A stretch of 64,000 nt of DNA. It comes from Proteobacteria bacterium SG_bin9 (GTDB taxonomy: Bacteria > Pseudomonadota > Alphaproteobacteria > Rhizobiales > Xanthobacteraceae). The stretch is from the NCBI GenBank assembly GCA_002083525.1, contig LWDM01000050.1:1-64000 (forward strand), written 5' to 3'. Position numbers and translations under genes: made by a program. Shown here piece after piece: positions 1-8,892 of this stretch. The number at the start of each line of letters is the position of its first letter. Within the stretch, counting starts at the first letter, position 1. Below the pieces are notes generated by a model. That model had not been told where the DNA came from and searched no databases. It saw only the letters and a program-made list of their open reading frames with translations.

Positions 1-2091
1 CAGCAGGAGCAGGTGGCCCAGCCCGAGCGGCTCGGGCCGGTGGTGAGCAGTCAGGACGCGCGTGCCGGCCAGGTTGGCTATTACACGGGCCAGACATCCA
101 CGGCGACCAAGACGGATACGCCGATCCTCAACACGCCGCAGTCGATCACGGTGCTGACCAAGGAATTCATCCGCGACAGCGCGTTCACTTCGATCGGCGA
201 AGCGGTGCGTTATGTGCCCGGCGTAATTCCGCATCAGGGCGAAGGCAATCGCGACGACGTGGTGATCCGCGGCCAGCGCAGCAACGCCGACTTCTTCGTC
301 AACGGCATTCGCGACGACGTGCAGTACTATCGCGACTTCTACAACATCCAGCGTCTTGAAGTGCTGAAAGGGCCGGATGCGATGATCTTCGGCCGCGGCG
401 GTGGCGGCGGCATCATCAACCGCGTGACGAAGGAAGCGGACGGCGTGCCGATCCGCGAGATCACCGTCGGCGGCAACACCTATCCCGGAGCGCGCGTGCA
501 GATGGACGTCGGCCAGGCGGTGACGCCGGACCTCGCAGTGCGCCTGAACGCGTTCTACGAGAACACCGAGTCGTATCGCGACTTCTACAAGCTCGAGCGT
601 TACGGCATCAATCCGACGGTCACCTACGCGCCGAACGACCAGACGCGCATCAAGCTCAGCTACGAGTATCTGCACGACGATCGCACCACCGATCGCGGCA
701 TTCCCTCGCAGGTCCGTCCCGGCGGCGCGCTGCCGCTGTTTGCGTATCGCACCGATCCGTCGACGTTCTTCGGCAATCCGAACCTGAACTATGCGCTGAC
801 CGACGTGCATATCGCGACCGGCGTGATCGAACATGACTTCGATAACGGCCTGAAGGTGAAGAACACCTCGCAATACGCGAATTACCAGAAGTTCTATCAG
901 AACATTTTTCCGGGTGGTGCGGTGAACCTCGCCGACACGAGCGTCAACCTCAGTGCCTATAACAACGAGAACGATCGGCAGAATCTCTTCAACCAGACCG
1001 ATTTCACCTACAAGGTGAACACCGGCTTCGTGCGCCACACCATTTTGTTCGGCGGAGAAGTCGGCCATCAGTCGGGCTTGAGTTTCCGCCAGTCGGGCCT
1101 TTTCAACGGCACGACACCTAGCCTCGCGGTCAATCCGCTGTTCCCGACGAGCTATGTCCCGGTGACGTTCGCCAACCGGCGCAACACCGTCATGGGCACC
1201 ACGTTCAACGACGCCAACAACACCTACAAGCTCGATCTCGGCGCGGTCTATCTGCAGGATCAGATCGAAATCACCAAGTATCTGCAGATCATCGGCGGCG
1301 TGCGCTTCGATCGCTTCGATCTTGAATCGCGCGATCGCGTGACCGGCGCTGTCTTCAGTCGTACCGACAATCTCGTGTCGCCGCGCGCGGGCGTCGTGTT
1401 GAAGCCGGTCGACAACGTCTCGATCTACGGCAGCTACAGCGTGTCGTATCTGCCGAGCGCGGGCGATCAGTTCAGCACGCTGGCGGCGGGCACGATCGTT
1501 GCCGATCCGGAAAAGTTCGAGAACAAGGAAGTCGGCGTGAAGTGGGAGCTGAACCCGCGCCTGCGCGTCGATGCGGCCGTCTACGAGCTTGAACGGACCA
1601 ACCAGCGCTTCCCGGATCCGAACAACGCCGGCTTCTTCATCCTGAGCGGCAAGACCCTGACGCGCGGTTTCGAAACCAGCGTTTCGGGTTACATCACCGA
1701 CCAGTGGCAGATGATCGGCGGCTACGCCTACACCGATGCCCGCATCACCGGCGCGACGTCGGCGACCATCACCCCGGGCAAGCGCGTCGGCCTCGTGCCG
1801 TACAACACCTTCTCGCTGTGGAATCGCTACAACTTCAACCAGAGCTTCGGTGCCGGCGTCGGCGTGATCTACTACTCGGACTTCTACGCCTCGTCAGACG
1901 ACACCGTGCGGTTGCCGTCGTTCACCCGCGTCGACGCGGCGCTTTACTTCCGCATCAACAACATGTGGCGGGCGCAGCTCAACGTCGAGAACGTGTTCAA
2001 CACCAAGTACATCTCGACTGCGGACGGCAACAACAACCTGACGCCGGGCTCGCCGCGTGTGGCGCGCGTCACCGCGACGGCAAACTTCTGA
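1..2091 (+). CDS. TonB-dependent siderophore receptor, 5' end outside window
   Basis: Outer-membrane beta-barrel receptor that imports ferric siderophores using energy from TonB-ExbBD. The frame is open from base 1, so the signal peptide and TonB box lie upstream of the window. The visible part begins with a plug domain (TPQSITVLT, then VLKGPDAMIFGRG and GGGGIINRVTK within roughly the first 140 residues), followed by a barrel of amphipathic strands. It ends with a C-terminal phenylalanine (VTATANF), as expected for barrel insertion. The plug motifs fit the catecholate/hydroxamate siderophore receptor family (FhuA/Fiu-like); the ligand cannot be told from sequence. A strong terminator follows 56 bases after the stop. 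Confidence 0.93.
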   Translation, partial: QQEQVAQPERLGPVVSSQDARAGQVGYYTGQTSTATKTDTPILNTPQSITVLTKEFIRDSAFTSIGEAVRYVPGVIPHQGEGNRDDVVIRGQRSNADFFVNGIRDDVQYYRDFYNIQRLEVLKGPDAMIFGRGGGGGIINRVTKEADGVPIREITVGGNTYPGARVQMDVGQAVTPDLAVRLNAFYENTESYRDFYKLERYGINPTVTYAPNDQTRIKLSYEYLHDDRTTDRGIPSQVRPGGALPLFAYRTDPSTFFGNPNLNYALTDVHIATGVIEHDFDNGLKVKNTSQYANYQKFYQNIFPGGAVNLADTSVNLSAYNNENDRQNLFNQTDFTYKVNTGFVRHTILFGGEVGHQSGLSFRQSGLFNGTTPSLAVNPLFPTSYVPVTFANRRNTVMGTTFNDANNTYKLDLGAVYLQDQIEITKYLQIIGGVRFDRFDLESRDRVTGAVFSRTDNLVSPRAGVVLKPVDNVSIYGSYSVSYLPSAGDQFSTLAAGTIVADPEKFENKEVGVKWELNPRLRVDAAVYELERTNQRFPDPNNAGFFILSGKTLTRGFETSVSGYITDQWQMIGGYAYTDARITGATSATITPGKRVGLVPYNTFSLWNRYNFNQSFGAGVGVIYYSDFYASSDDTVRLPSFTRVDAALYFRINNMWRAQLNVENVFNTKYISTADGNNNLTPGSPRVARVTATANF

Positions 2092-2147
2092 AGGCGCTGC
2101 TCGCCGCCCGATGCCCCCATAAGTCGGTGGCGAGGCAGCCTTGATGG

Positions 2148-2176
2148 AAAGGGAGCGGCAATCGCCGCTCCCTTTT
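2148..2176 (+). terminator. Rho-independent terminator after the siderophore receptor
   Basis: A 9-bp perfect stem, GGGAGCGGC / GCCGCTCCC, with an AATC loop (2151-2172) is preceded by AAA and followed by TTTTCTT. It ends the receptor transcript. It could also act on the convergent minus-strand gene that stops at 2195, since the flanking A residues read as T on that strand. Confidence 0.85.
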
Positions 2177-2194
2177 CTTCGCTTGATGCGAGGG

Positions 2195-4123
2195 TCAGCC
2201 GAAGGTGAAGGCGTAGGCCTGCACGCCGGAATCGTGGAAGCGAATCTCGAAGGTGCGGTCGCTCAAATCGCCTTGCCGGATCAGCTGATACAGCCGCTGC
2301 TCGCTGACGGTGCCGTTGCCGTCGGCATCGATGTCAACGCCGCGGCTCGCGCCGGGCGGCTTGCCGTCGATGGTGACGGTGAAGCGCACGGGCTTGCCGT
2401 CGGCGCCGGGTCCGAGCACGAGATGCAGATCGCGCGCGTGGAAGCGATAGACGATGCTGCCGTCGTTGCCGTCGAGCGAGGCTTGCTCCTCGCCGATCGT
2501 CCATTCGCCGGACAGTGCCCACTGGTTGAGGGCGGGCGTCACTGACACATAGCGGCGGCGCTCGTTCTTGACGATGCCGCCGGGCGAGGCGAAGTTCTCG
2601 GCGCGATCGTAGCCGACATAAGTCTCGTGCGACTTGACCGCGGCCATGTCGATGGATGCCGCTTCCGCACCGGTCGCTTTCACCGAGACGAGTTCGGGCT
2701 TCACGTTGGTCTGACCGGCTTCCGCGAGCAGCTTCTGGATCATACGCTCGGACTTGTCGTAATCGCCCTCGCCGAAATGCTGATGACGCACCACGCCCTG
2801 CGCGTCGATGAAGTAGTGCGCCGGCCAGAAGTTGTTGTTGAACGCGCGCCAGACCGCGTAGTTGTTGTCGATGGCGACGGGGTAGGTGATCTGGTGGGTC
2901 GCGATCGCTTTCTTGACGTTGTTGACGTTGCGCTCGAACGCGAACTCCGGCGTATGCACGCCGATGACGACGAGGCCCTGATCCTTGTACTTGTCGGCCC
3001 AGGCGCGGACATAAGGGACCGCACGAATGCAATTGATGCAGGAGTAGGTCCAGAAATCGATCAGGACCACCTTGCCTTTCAGTCCGGCTGCGGTCAGCGG
3101 CGGCGAGTTGAGCCACTCCATCGCGCCGTCGAGCGACGGCATCGGCTTGTCGAGCACCGACTTCGGCGCCGTGTCCGGCTTGGCCGACATCATCATGCCG
3201 CCGCCGGCCATCATGGCGTTGTTGCCGCTCATCATCATGCCGCCACCGGTCATGGCGCCACCACTCATCGCGGGGCCGCCGCTCATCATCGCACCGCCAC
3301 TCATGGCGGGACCCGTCATCGCAGGACCGGTCATGGCAGGCCCGCCCGACATCGCAGCGCCGCCGCGCATGGCGTTCGACGGCGCCGTGTTGGCCGAATG
3401 TGATGGATGCAGCCGATCCAGCAGCGACTGTTCGATCGAGGTCGTGCTGCCGACGGAGAGGCTGGTGAGATAACCGGTGTCGAGCCCGGCGGAGATCACC
3501 GCGACCGATGCGAGCACCAAAGCGCCGAGCCCGCGGCGGATCCATTCGCCTGCGCCGAGCGATTGCTTCATGGCGGCGTACGCCCGCCCGCCGACGAGCA
3601 GCGCCAGCGCCAGCGAGGCCGCAGCACCCGCGGCATAGGCGACGAGCAACAGCGTGCTCTCGACATTGGCGCCCTTGATCGCGGCGCCGGTGAGAATGAG
3701 GCCCAACACCGGCCCGGCGCATGGCGCCCACAACAGACCTGTCGCGACGCCGAGCACAAACGACGGCCACACCGAGTTGTCGCCGTTGGTCTCCGCCGAT
3801 TGCACCAGCCGTCCGCCGAGCGCGACCAGGGGCTGCGTCAGCCGATCGGCCAGCGCGGGGAACAGCAGGGTCAGGCCGAACAGCGCCAGCAGCGCCATCG
3901 CAGCGAAGCGGCCGTATTCGTTAACGGTGACCACCCAGTTGCCGGCGACCGACGCCAGCGTGCCGATCAGCGCGAAGGTCAGCGCCATGCCGGCGAGCAT
4001 GGGCAGCCCGCTGCGAACAAACGGCTTGTCAGCCCGCGCGAACACGAACGGCAGCACCGGCAGAATGCAGGGACTGACGATGGTCAAAACACCGGCGAGA
4101 AAGGCCAGCAGAAACAGAAGCAT
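2195..4123 (-). CDS. DipZ-like protein: CcdA membrane domain, Met-rich linker, thioredoxin and C-terminal DipZ domain
   Basis: Transfers reducing equivalents across the inner membrane to periplasmic thiols. Residues 1-215 form a CcdA/DsbD-type membrane domain with the paired cysteines Cys19 (SPCILP) and Cys135 (APCAGP). Residues about 252-313 are a Gly/Met-rich linker with 17 methionines. Residues about 325-460 are a thioredoxin-like domain with the active site CINC (362-365). The C-terminal ~150 residues match the DipZ C-terminal domain. The 642-residue length fits DipZ-type fusions. It converges on the siderophore receptor; nothing upstream shares its transcript. The Met-rich linker is the unusual part and could bind Cu(I), which is an inference. 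Confidence 0.88.
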   Translation of the reverse strand: MLLFLLAFLAGVLTIVSPCILPVLPFVFARADKPFVRSGLPMLAGMALTFALIGTLASVAGNWVVTVNEYGRFAAMALLALFGLTLLFPALADRLTQPLVALGGRLVQSAETNGDNSVWPSFVLGVATGLLWAPCAGPVLGLILTGAAIKGANVESTLLLVAYAAGAAASLALALLVGGRAYAAMKQSLGAGEWIRRGLGALVLASVAVISAGLDTGYLTSLSVGSTTSIEQSLLDRLHPSHSANTAPSNAMRGGAAMSGGPAMTGPAMTGPAMSGGAMMSGGPAMSGGAMTGGGMMMSGNNAMMAGGGMMMSAKPDTAPKSVLDKPMPSLDGAMEWLNSPPLTAAGLKGKVVLIDFWTYSCINCIRAVPYVRAWADKYKDQGLVVIGVHTPEFAFERNVNNVKKAIATHQITYPVAIDNNYAVWRAFNNNFWPAHYFIDAQGVVRHQHFGEGDYDKSERMIQKLLAEAGQTNVKPELVSVKATGAEAASIDMAAVKSHETYVGYDRAENFASPGGIVKNERRRYVSVTPALNQWALSGEWTIGEEQASLDGNDGSIVYRFHARDLHLVLGPGADGKPVRFTVTIDGKPPGASRGVDIDADGNGTVSEQRLYQLIRQGDLSDRTFEIRFHDSGVQAYAFTFG

Positions 4124-4253
4124 GGTCGGTAGTCTCCGGGTGAGAACCAGGGAGTTACGTCTTGCATTGCCGAACCCTTACGCCGGCTGAAGTGATAAAT
4201 ATGTGATTGGTCGGAGCGTAACGTGCGGCGACTTGGCGCGGGTCTGTTCTGCG

Positions 4254-6926
4254 TCAGCCGAGCTTGCGGATCGCGGCCTTCAGCGGCACGGCGGCCTTGG
4301 CGTAGTCGGACCACGGCTTGGTTTTGCGCAAGAGTGCCGGCGCGGTGCGCAGCGTGGAGGCTTTCGGATCGAGGCCCTTCTTGACCAGCGACCAGGCGAT
4401 CGGCATCGACACGGTGGCTCCCTCACGGGCCCGCGGCGAGAGCGGGCCGACCGCGGTCGATTTGCGGTCGTTGCGCAGATAGTCGAGGAAGATCTTCCCC
4501 GTACGCGCGGCCTTCGACATCTTGATCAAATAGCGGTCGGGACTGTCGGCGGCCATCTGCGCGCAGATGGTTTGTGCGAAGGCCTTCGCCTGCTGCCAGG
4601 TGACGCGATCGCGCGCGCTGTGCGACAGCGGCGTCACCACATGCAGGCCCTTGCCGCCGGTGGTCTTGCAGAAGGTGACGAGGCCGCAGGCTTCCAGCCG
4701 CTCTTTCATTTCCTTGGCGGTCGCGATCACATCCTCGAACGAGAGGCCCGGCGCCGGATCGAGATCGAAGATCAAGCGTCCCGGAACGGTCGGCTCGTCC
4801 GGCGCGCAGTTCCACGGATGCAGTTCGAGCCCGCCGCTCTGCGCCACCGCGATCAGGCCCTCGATGCTGTCGATCTGCAGATACGGCTTCTTGTCGTCGG
4901 AGATTTTCACCTCGTTCAGGTGCTCGGATTTGCCGGGCATCGCATGGCGCTGGAAGAATGTCTCGGCCTCGATGCCGTCGGGCGCGCGGACGATGGAGCA
5001 GGGGCGGCCGGCAATGTGCGGCAGCATCCAGTCGCCGACGGCTTCGAGATACTGCGCGAGGTCGAGTTTGGTGACGGGCTTGCCGTCGCCGCCATCGGGC
5101 CACAGCGCCTTGTCCGCGTTGGAGATGGTGAGGTCCAGCACTTGCGCCGAGCGTGAGCGGCTGCCGCCGCGCTGCGCCTTGAATTTCGCGGCGCGCTTCG
5201 CTGCGCGGTCGCTCGATGCTGTCGTTTTCTTGGTGGAGGTTTTGCTCGCAGCGCGCATCGCTTCGGCGTGAACCTCGCGCGCGGGTTTGTCTTGGCGCAA
5301 GCCCTTGAATGCGGCCTGCCGCACCATGCCGTCAGGCGTGAAACCGGCGAATTCGATTTCGGCCACAAGCTCAGGCTTTAGCCAGTGAATATCCTTGCCG
5401 CCTTTCGGCGCGGACTTGCCGCTGAACGGGCTTTCCTTTGCGGCGGCGGCCTTCAGCGCCGGCATGATCTGTTTGACGGTCTCGCTGTCGTAGCCGGTGC
5501 CGACGAGGCCGCTGTAGATCAACTCTCCGTTCTTATGGACGCCGGCCATCAGCGAACGAAATTTGCCGTTCGTCGTTTTCCAGCCGCCGATGACCACCTC
5601 ATGGCCCGGGCGAATTTTTATCTTCTTCCAGCCGATGCTGCGGCCGGAGCGATACGGCGCGTCGATGCGTTTCGAGATGATGCCCTCAAGGCCGTTGCTG
5701 CCGGCGGATTCGAGAATGGCGTCGCCGTCGGCTTCGAAGTGTTCGGCGTAGCGGAGCATGGCACTCCGCTTCGGCAACAGCGCTCGCAGCCGCTCTTTGC
5801 GATCGAGCAGCGGCAATTGCCGCAAGTCCTCGCCTTTGGCGAACAGCAGATCGAAGGCGAAGAAGACAAGATCGCCGGTGTCGTTGTCGGCGATGGCAGC
5901 CTGCAGCCCCGAGAAATCCGGATTGCCCTTGTCGTTCAGCGCGACGATCTCGCCGTCGATGAGAGCATCGGGCAGCTTCGCAGCCGCCTTTGCGATCTCC
6001 GGAAACTTGTCCGTCCAGTCGAGGCCCTTGCGGGTACTCAGTGTCGCGGCGCCGTCCTCGATCCGCAGCTGCACGCGATAGCCGTCGAACTTGATCTCAT
6101 GCACCCACCCGTCGCCGGCCGGCGGCCGTGTGGCGGTCTCGCACAGTTGCGGTGGGACGAACGCCGGCATGTTGGCCTTCACTGGCTTCGCTGCTTTCGT
6201 TTTCGCGGGTGCCGCGGCGGGTTTCGCTGCCGCCGCTCGCTTCGATCCGTTGGCACGCTGTTCAGCCGCGAGGCCGTGGTTCGAATCCCACACGGCGGCC
6301 TTGCCGGCGGTCCGCTTGCTCATCATGAACGGCGTCGGCGCCTTGCCGGTGCCCGCGGCGATTTCCTTCAGCGTGCGGCCTGAGGCGACCGAGCGATCGT
6401 TCTTCAGTACCGCCTCGTTGCTGCCGGGCTCGGCATATTCATCGCGATGTTTGATCAGGAGCCAGTTGGTGCGCTTGCCGCCGTTGCGGTCATGCTTCAT
6501 CCGCACCAGCACGAACTCGCCCTTCACCTTCTCGCCCATCAACGCGAACTTGAAGTCGCCCTTGGCAAGACCCTTCTCCGGATCGTCCGACAGCCAAAAG
6601 CCGCGGTCCCAGATCGCGACTGTGCCGCCGCCATACTGGCCCTTCGGAATCACGCCCTCGAAGTCACCGTAGTCGAGCGGATGATCCTCGACCTCGACCG
6701 CGAGCCGCTTCTGACTTGGATCGAGGGAAGGGCCGCGTGTCACCGCCCACGACTTGAACACGCCATCCATCTCGAGCCGAAGATCGAAATGGAGGCGCGT
6801 CGCATCGTGCATCTGGATGACGAAGCGCGGCAGCTTGGCGCGCGCGACCTTGGCTTGCCCGCTCGGCTCGCTGGTCTTGGTGAAGTCGCGCTTCGTGCGA
6901 TAGGTGGTGAGGTGCTCGCGGGCCAT
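4254..6926 (-). CDS. ligD: Multifunctional DNA ligase D (phosphoesterase-ligase-polymerase)
   Basis: Processes and seals broken DNA ends in bacterial non-homologous end joining with Ku. The domain order is visible. The N-terminal 3'-phosphoesterase domain (about 1-165) carries MHDATRLHFDLRLE and the PKGQYGGG stretch. A basic Ala/Lys linker follows. The ATP-dependent ligase domain has the nucleotidyl-lysine motif KFDGYR and DGEIVALND. A C-terminal primase/polymerase domain (about 600-890) begins DLTISNADKALWP. At 890 residues all three activities appear intact. It lies downstream of ku and a 68-residue gene on the same strand with a short gap, so the three are probably co-transcribed. Confidence 0.96.
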   Translation of the reverse strand: MAREHLTTYRTKRDFTKTSEPSGQAKVARAKLPRFVIQMHDATRLHFDLRLEMDGVFKSWAVTRGPSLDPSQKRLAVEVEDHPLDYGDFEGVIPKGQYGGGTVAIWDRGFWLSDDPEKGLAKGDFKFALMGEKVKGEFVLVRMKHDRNGGKRTNWLLIKHRDEYAEPGSNEAVLKNDRSVASGRTLKEIAAGTGKAPTPFMMSKRTAGKAAVWDSNHGLAAEQRANGSKRAAAAKPAAAPAKTKAAKPVKANMPAFVPPQLCETATRPPAGDGWVHEIKFDGYRVQLRIEDGAATLSTRKGLDWTDKFPEIAKAAAKLPDALIDGEIVALNDKGNPDFSGLQAAIADNDTGDLVFFAFDLLFAKGEDLRQLPLLDRKERLRALLPKRSAMLRYAEHFEADGDAILESAGSNGLEGIISKRIDAPYRSGRSIGWKKIKIRPGHEVVIGGWKTTNGKFRSLMAGVHKNGELIYSGLVGTGYDSETVKQIMPALKAAAAKESPFSGKSAPKGGKDIHWLKPELVAEIEFAGFTPDGMVRQAAFKGLRQDKPAREVHAEAMRAASKTSTKKTTASSDRAAKRAAKFKAQRGGSRSRSAQVLDLTISNADKALWPDGGDGKPVTKLDLAQYLEAVGDWMLPHIAGRPCSIVRAPDGIEAETFFQRHAMPGKSEHLNEVKISDDKKPYLQIDSIEGLIAVAQSGGLELHPWNCAPDEPTVPGRLIFDLDPAPGLSFEDVIATAKEMKERLEACGLVTFCKTTGGKGLHVVTPLSHSARDRVTWQQAKAFAQTICAQMAADSPDRYLIKMSKAARTGKIFLDYLRNDRKSTAVGPLSPRAREGATVSMPIAWSLVKKGLDPKASTLRTAPALLRKTKPWSDYAKAAVPLKAAIRKLG

Positions 6927-6964
6927 CGCTGTTCAATGCAGTCCGGAACCGGGAGTGCCGGCTC

Positions 6965-7171
6965 TCACGACTTTTTCTTGTTGCTGTTGGCGGGAGTCCT
7001 GGCCGCGCTTTTGCGCAGCGCGTCCTTCAGGTCGATCGGGACGTCGTGCTTCTTCAGGAGATCGGCGAACGCCTCGTCGGCGAGGTCCTGAAAGGTTGCC
7101 ATCCGGTCGCGGCCGAGCAGCGTCAGTGCATGCATCATCTCATCATCGAGGGCGATGAGCTTGCGTGCCAC
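6965..7171 (-). CDS. Small protein of unknown function within the ku-ligD operon
   Basis: A 68-residue protein starting with GTG, 5 bases after the ku stop and 38 bases before ligD, so almost certainly co-transcribed with both. Residues 1-45 resemble a short helical DNA-binding fold (ARKLIALDDEMMHALTLL, then FQDLADEAFADLLKKH), loosely like ribbon-helix-helix proteins. The tail is basic (ANSNKKKS). I do not recognise a named family. The context suggests a role in end joining or regulation of this operon, but that is inference only. Confidence 0.7.
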   Translation of the reverse strand: MARKLIALDDEMMHALTLLGRDRMATFQDLADEAFADLLKKHDVPIDLKDALRKSAARTPANSNKKKS

Positions 7172-7176
7172 GGAGC

Positions 7177-8163
7177 TCAGCCGGCCTTGCGCTTGGCCGC
7201 CGTGGCGCGGGCCGGAGCCTTGGTCTCACGCTTGGCGGGCTTGGTCTCGGACTTGTTGTCAGACTTGGCCTTCTGCGCGCCTTTGCCCTGGATCGGTAGC
7301 AGCATCTCGCGCTGACCTTCGACGCGCTTCTTGGTCTTGCCGGCCTTTTTGGCGGGGGCGTTCTCGTTCGCGACCGGCGCAGCCTTGCCGGTGCCCTTGA
7401 GGCTCTGCTTCAAGGCGTCCATCAGGTTGATGACATTGCCTTCGGTCTTCACCTTGGCGCGCGGCACCGGCCGGCCCGCCTGCTTCTCATTGATCAGTTC
7501 GATCAGTGCGCTCTCGTAATGGTCGACGAAATTCTCGGGCTCGAAGTGGCCGGACTTCTGATCGACGATGTGCTTGGCGAGATCGAGCATATCCTTGGTG
7601 ATCTTCACGTCCTGGATGCCGTCGAAGTATTCGCTCTCGTTGCGCACTTCATACGGATAGCGCAGCAGCAGACCCATCAGGCCCTTGCCGCGTGCCTCCA
7701 GCGCAACGACGTGCTCGCGGTTGGTCAGCACGAGGCGCGCGAGCGCGACCTTGTTGGTGGCGCGAATGGTGTCGCGGATCACGGCATAGGCGTCATGGCC
7801 AACCTTGCCGTCCGGCACGAGGTAGTACGGGCGCACGACATAGAGATCGTCGATCTCGTCGCGCGGCACGAACGTGTCGATGTCGATGGTGCGGTTGGAG
7901 TCGAGCGCGATGTTGTCGAGCTCGTCCTTGGTGACCTCGATGTAGCTGTCGGTGTCGACCTTGTAGCCCTTGACGATATCCTCGTTGTCGACGTCCTCGC
8001 CGGTTTCAGCGTCGACGCGCTGATACTTGATGCGGTTGCCGGTGCGCTTGTTGATCTGGTTGAACGAGACCTTCTCGGTCTCGGACGTTGCCGGGTACAG
8101 GGCAACGGGGCAGGTCACCAGCGAAAGGCGCAGGAAACCCTTCCAATTCGCACGCGGGGCCAT
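7177..8163 (-). CDS. ku: Non-homologous end joining protein Ku
   Basis: Homodimeric Ku that rings broken DNA ends and recruits LigD. The 328-residue protein begins MAPRANWKGFLRLSLVTCPVAL, the typical bacterial Ku start. It continues through the beta-barrel core (VSFNQINKRTGNRIKY, YVVRPYYLVPDG) and the MLDLAKHIVDQK segment. After about residue 250 comes a Lys/Ala-rich tail of the sort that contacts DNA and ligase in bacterial Ku. It is the first gene of the ku-68aa-ligD transcript. Start chosen at ATG 8163; nothing upstream is conserved. Confidence 0.97.
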   Translation of the reverse strand: MAPRANWKGFLRLSLVTCPVALYPATSETEKVSFNQINKRTGNRIKYQRVDAETGEDVDNEDIVKGYKVDTDSYIEVTKDELDNIALDSNRTIDIDTFVPRDEIDDLYVVRPYYLVPDGKVGHDAYAVIRDTIRATNKVALARLVLTNREHVVALEARGKGLMGLLLRYPYEVRNESEYFDGIQDVKITKDMLDLAKHIVDQKSGHFEPENFVDHYESALIELINEKQAGRPVPRAKVKTEGNVINLMDALKQSLKGTGKAAPVANENAPAKKAGKTKKRVEGQREMLLPIQGKGAQKAKSDNKSETKPAKRETKAPARATAAKRKAG

Positions 8164-8236
8164 CGACTTAAACTCCGGAACACAACAAGAGGATGATACC
8201 GATCATACCACGACGCATGACACTCTCCGAGTCAGG

Positions 8237-8353
8237 ATGATGGTAAACGTTCTCACCGCGCTAGTGGTTGCATGCGCAACAGCCACGACAGATTGCGCCG
8301 ATGCGCATATGTTCTGCATGCGTTCTTTCGGCTGCGACATCCCGATCAAGTGA
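8237..8353 (+). CDS. Possible small cysteine-containing secreted peptide
   Basis: Candidate 38-residue ORF with two adjacent ATGs (8237 and 8240) between ku and the next secreted protein. It has a short hydrophobic stretch (VLTALVVACATA) and then four more residues of interest: Cys at DCADA, FCMR and FGCD, with an early Cys in the hydrophobic part. The pattern looks like a tiny exported or membrane-anchored peptide. There is no convincing ribosome binding site, and the reading frame extends further upstream into ku in antisense, so this may be chance. Confidence 0.25.
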   Translation: MMVNVLTALVVACATATTDCADAHMFCMRSFGCDIPIK

Positions 8354-8416
8354 TGAAACGTGCCTCTCGTCCGCGTCGTATTCCCGGACAGGGTTCATCT
8401 GATGGGAGACAGGGTG

Positions 8417-8806
8417 ATGCGTCGGGTTGATTCAAAGGGGTTGGGTTCATTGGGTTTGATCGTGGCGGTGGCGATGGGTGCCGGCACGCCGGTCGCGCAA
8501 GCGGCGGAAGGTGACCTGTCTGGAGCCTATCTGATGAACGGCGTCAGCCTGAAGCCGAACTCCCCCACCTATGCCGGCGAATGCAACCTCACGCTTAAGG
8601 GCGAAGTCTACGACGTCGACTGCGTCAACACCGGCTCCGGCGACAAATACAAGGGCAAGGGTTTGCGCCGCGGCGAACAGTTCTCGCTTTATCTCGGCGA
8701 ATATCTCTTGGTCTATCGCATCGGCGCCGACGGCACGCTCGACGGCAACTGGGCGCATGCGGACTCCGACGACTACGGCAAGGAAACGCTGAAGCCGAAG
8801 AAGTAA
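8417..8806 (+). CDS. Secreted protein of unknown function
   Basis: A 129-residue exported protein. The start is ATG 8417, preceded by GGGAGACAGGGTG. Upstream in-frame starts at 8360 and 8402 would only lengthen the N-terminus in front of the signal peptide. Residues 1-30 form a signal peptide ending near PVAQA-AEG. The mature part is small and polar with two cysteines (ECNLTL, DVDCVN) that could form a disulfide, and ends in a Lys-rich tail. The pattern (GAYLMNGVS, GTLDGNW) resembles small beta-sheet periplasmic proteins of this order. No function can be assigned. Confidence 0.75.
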   Translation: MRRVDSKGLGSLGLIVAVAMGAGTPVAQAAEGDLSGAYLMNGVSLKPNSPTYAGECNLTLKGEVYDVDCVNTGSGDKYKGKGLRRGEQFSLYLGEYLLVYRIGADGTLDGNWAHADSDDYGKETLKPKK

Positions 8807-8833
8807 GACCCGCTTACGCTGCGCCGCAGCGCT

Positions 8834-8861
8834 TTGACCGGCGCTGCGATCGGTCTATTGT
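8834..8861 (+). promoter_or_regulatory. Candidate sigma-70 promoter for the persulfide dioxygenase gene
   Basis: TTGACC (8834-8839), a 16-base spacer and TATTGT (8856-8861) lie 31 bases before the start codon at 8893. The -35 matches 5 of 6 consensus bases and the -10 matches 4 of 6. No operator is obvious around it. Confidence 0.4.
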
Positions 8862-8892
8862 CGTTTCAGGATTTGTCCTGCAAACGGCCATC

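Noticed and set aside
3072..3473. A Met/Pro repeat protein on the plus strand
   Set aside because: It is the complement of the Met/Gly-rich linker codons of the DipZ-like gene, so the repetitive look is inherited from that.
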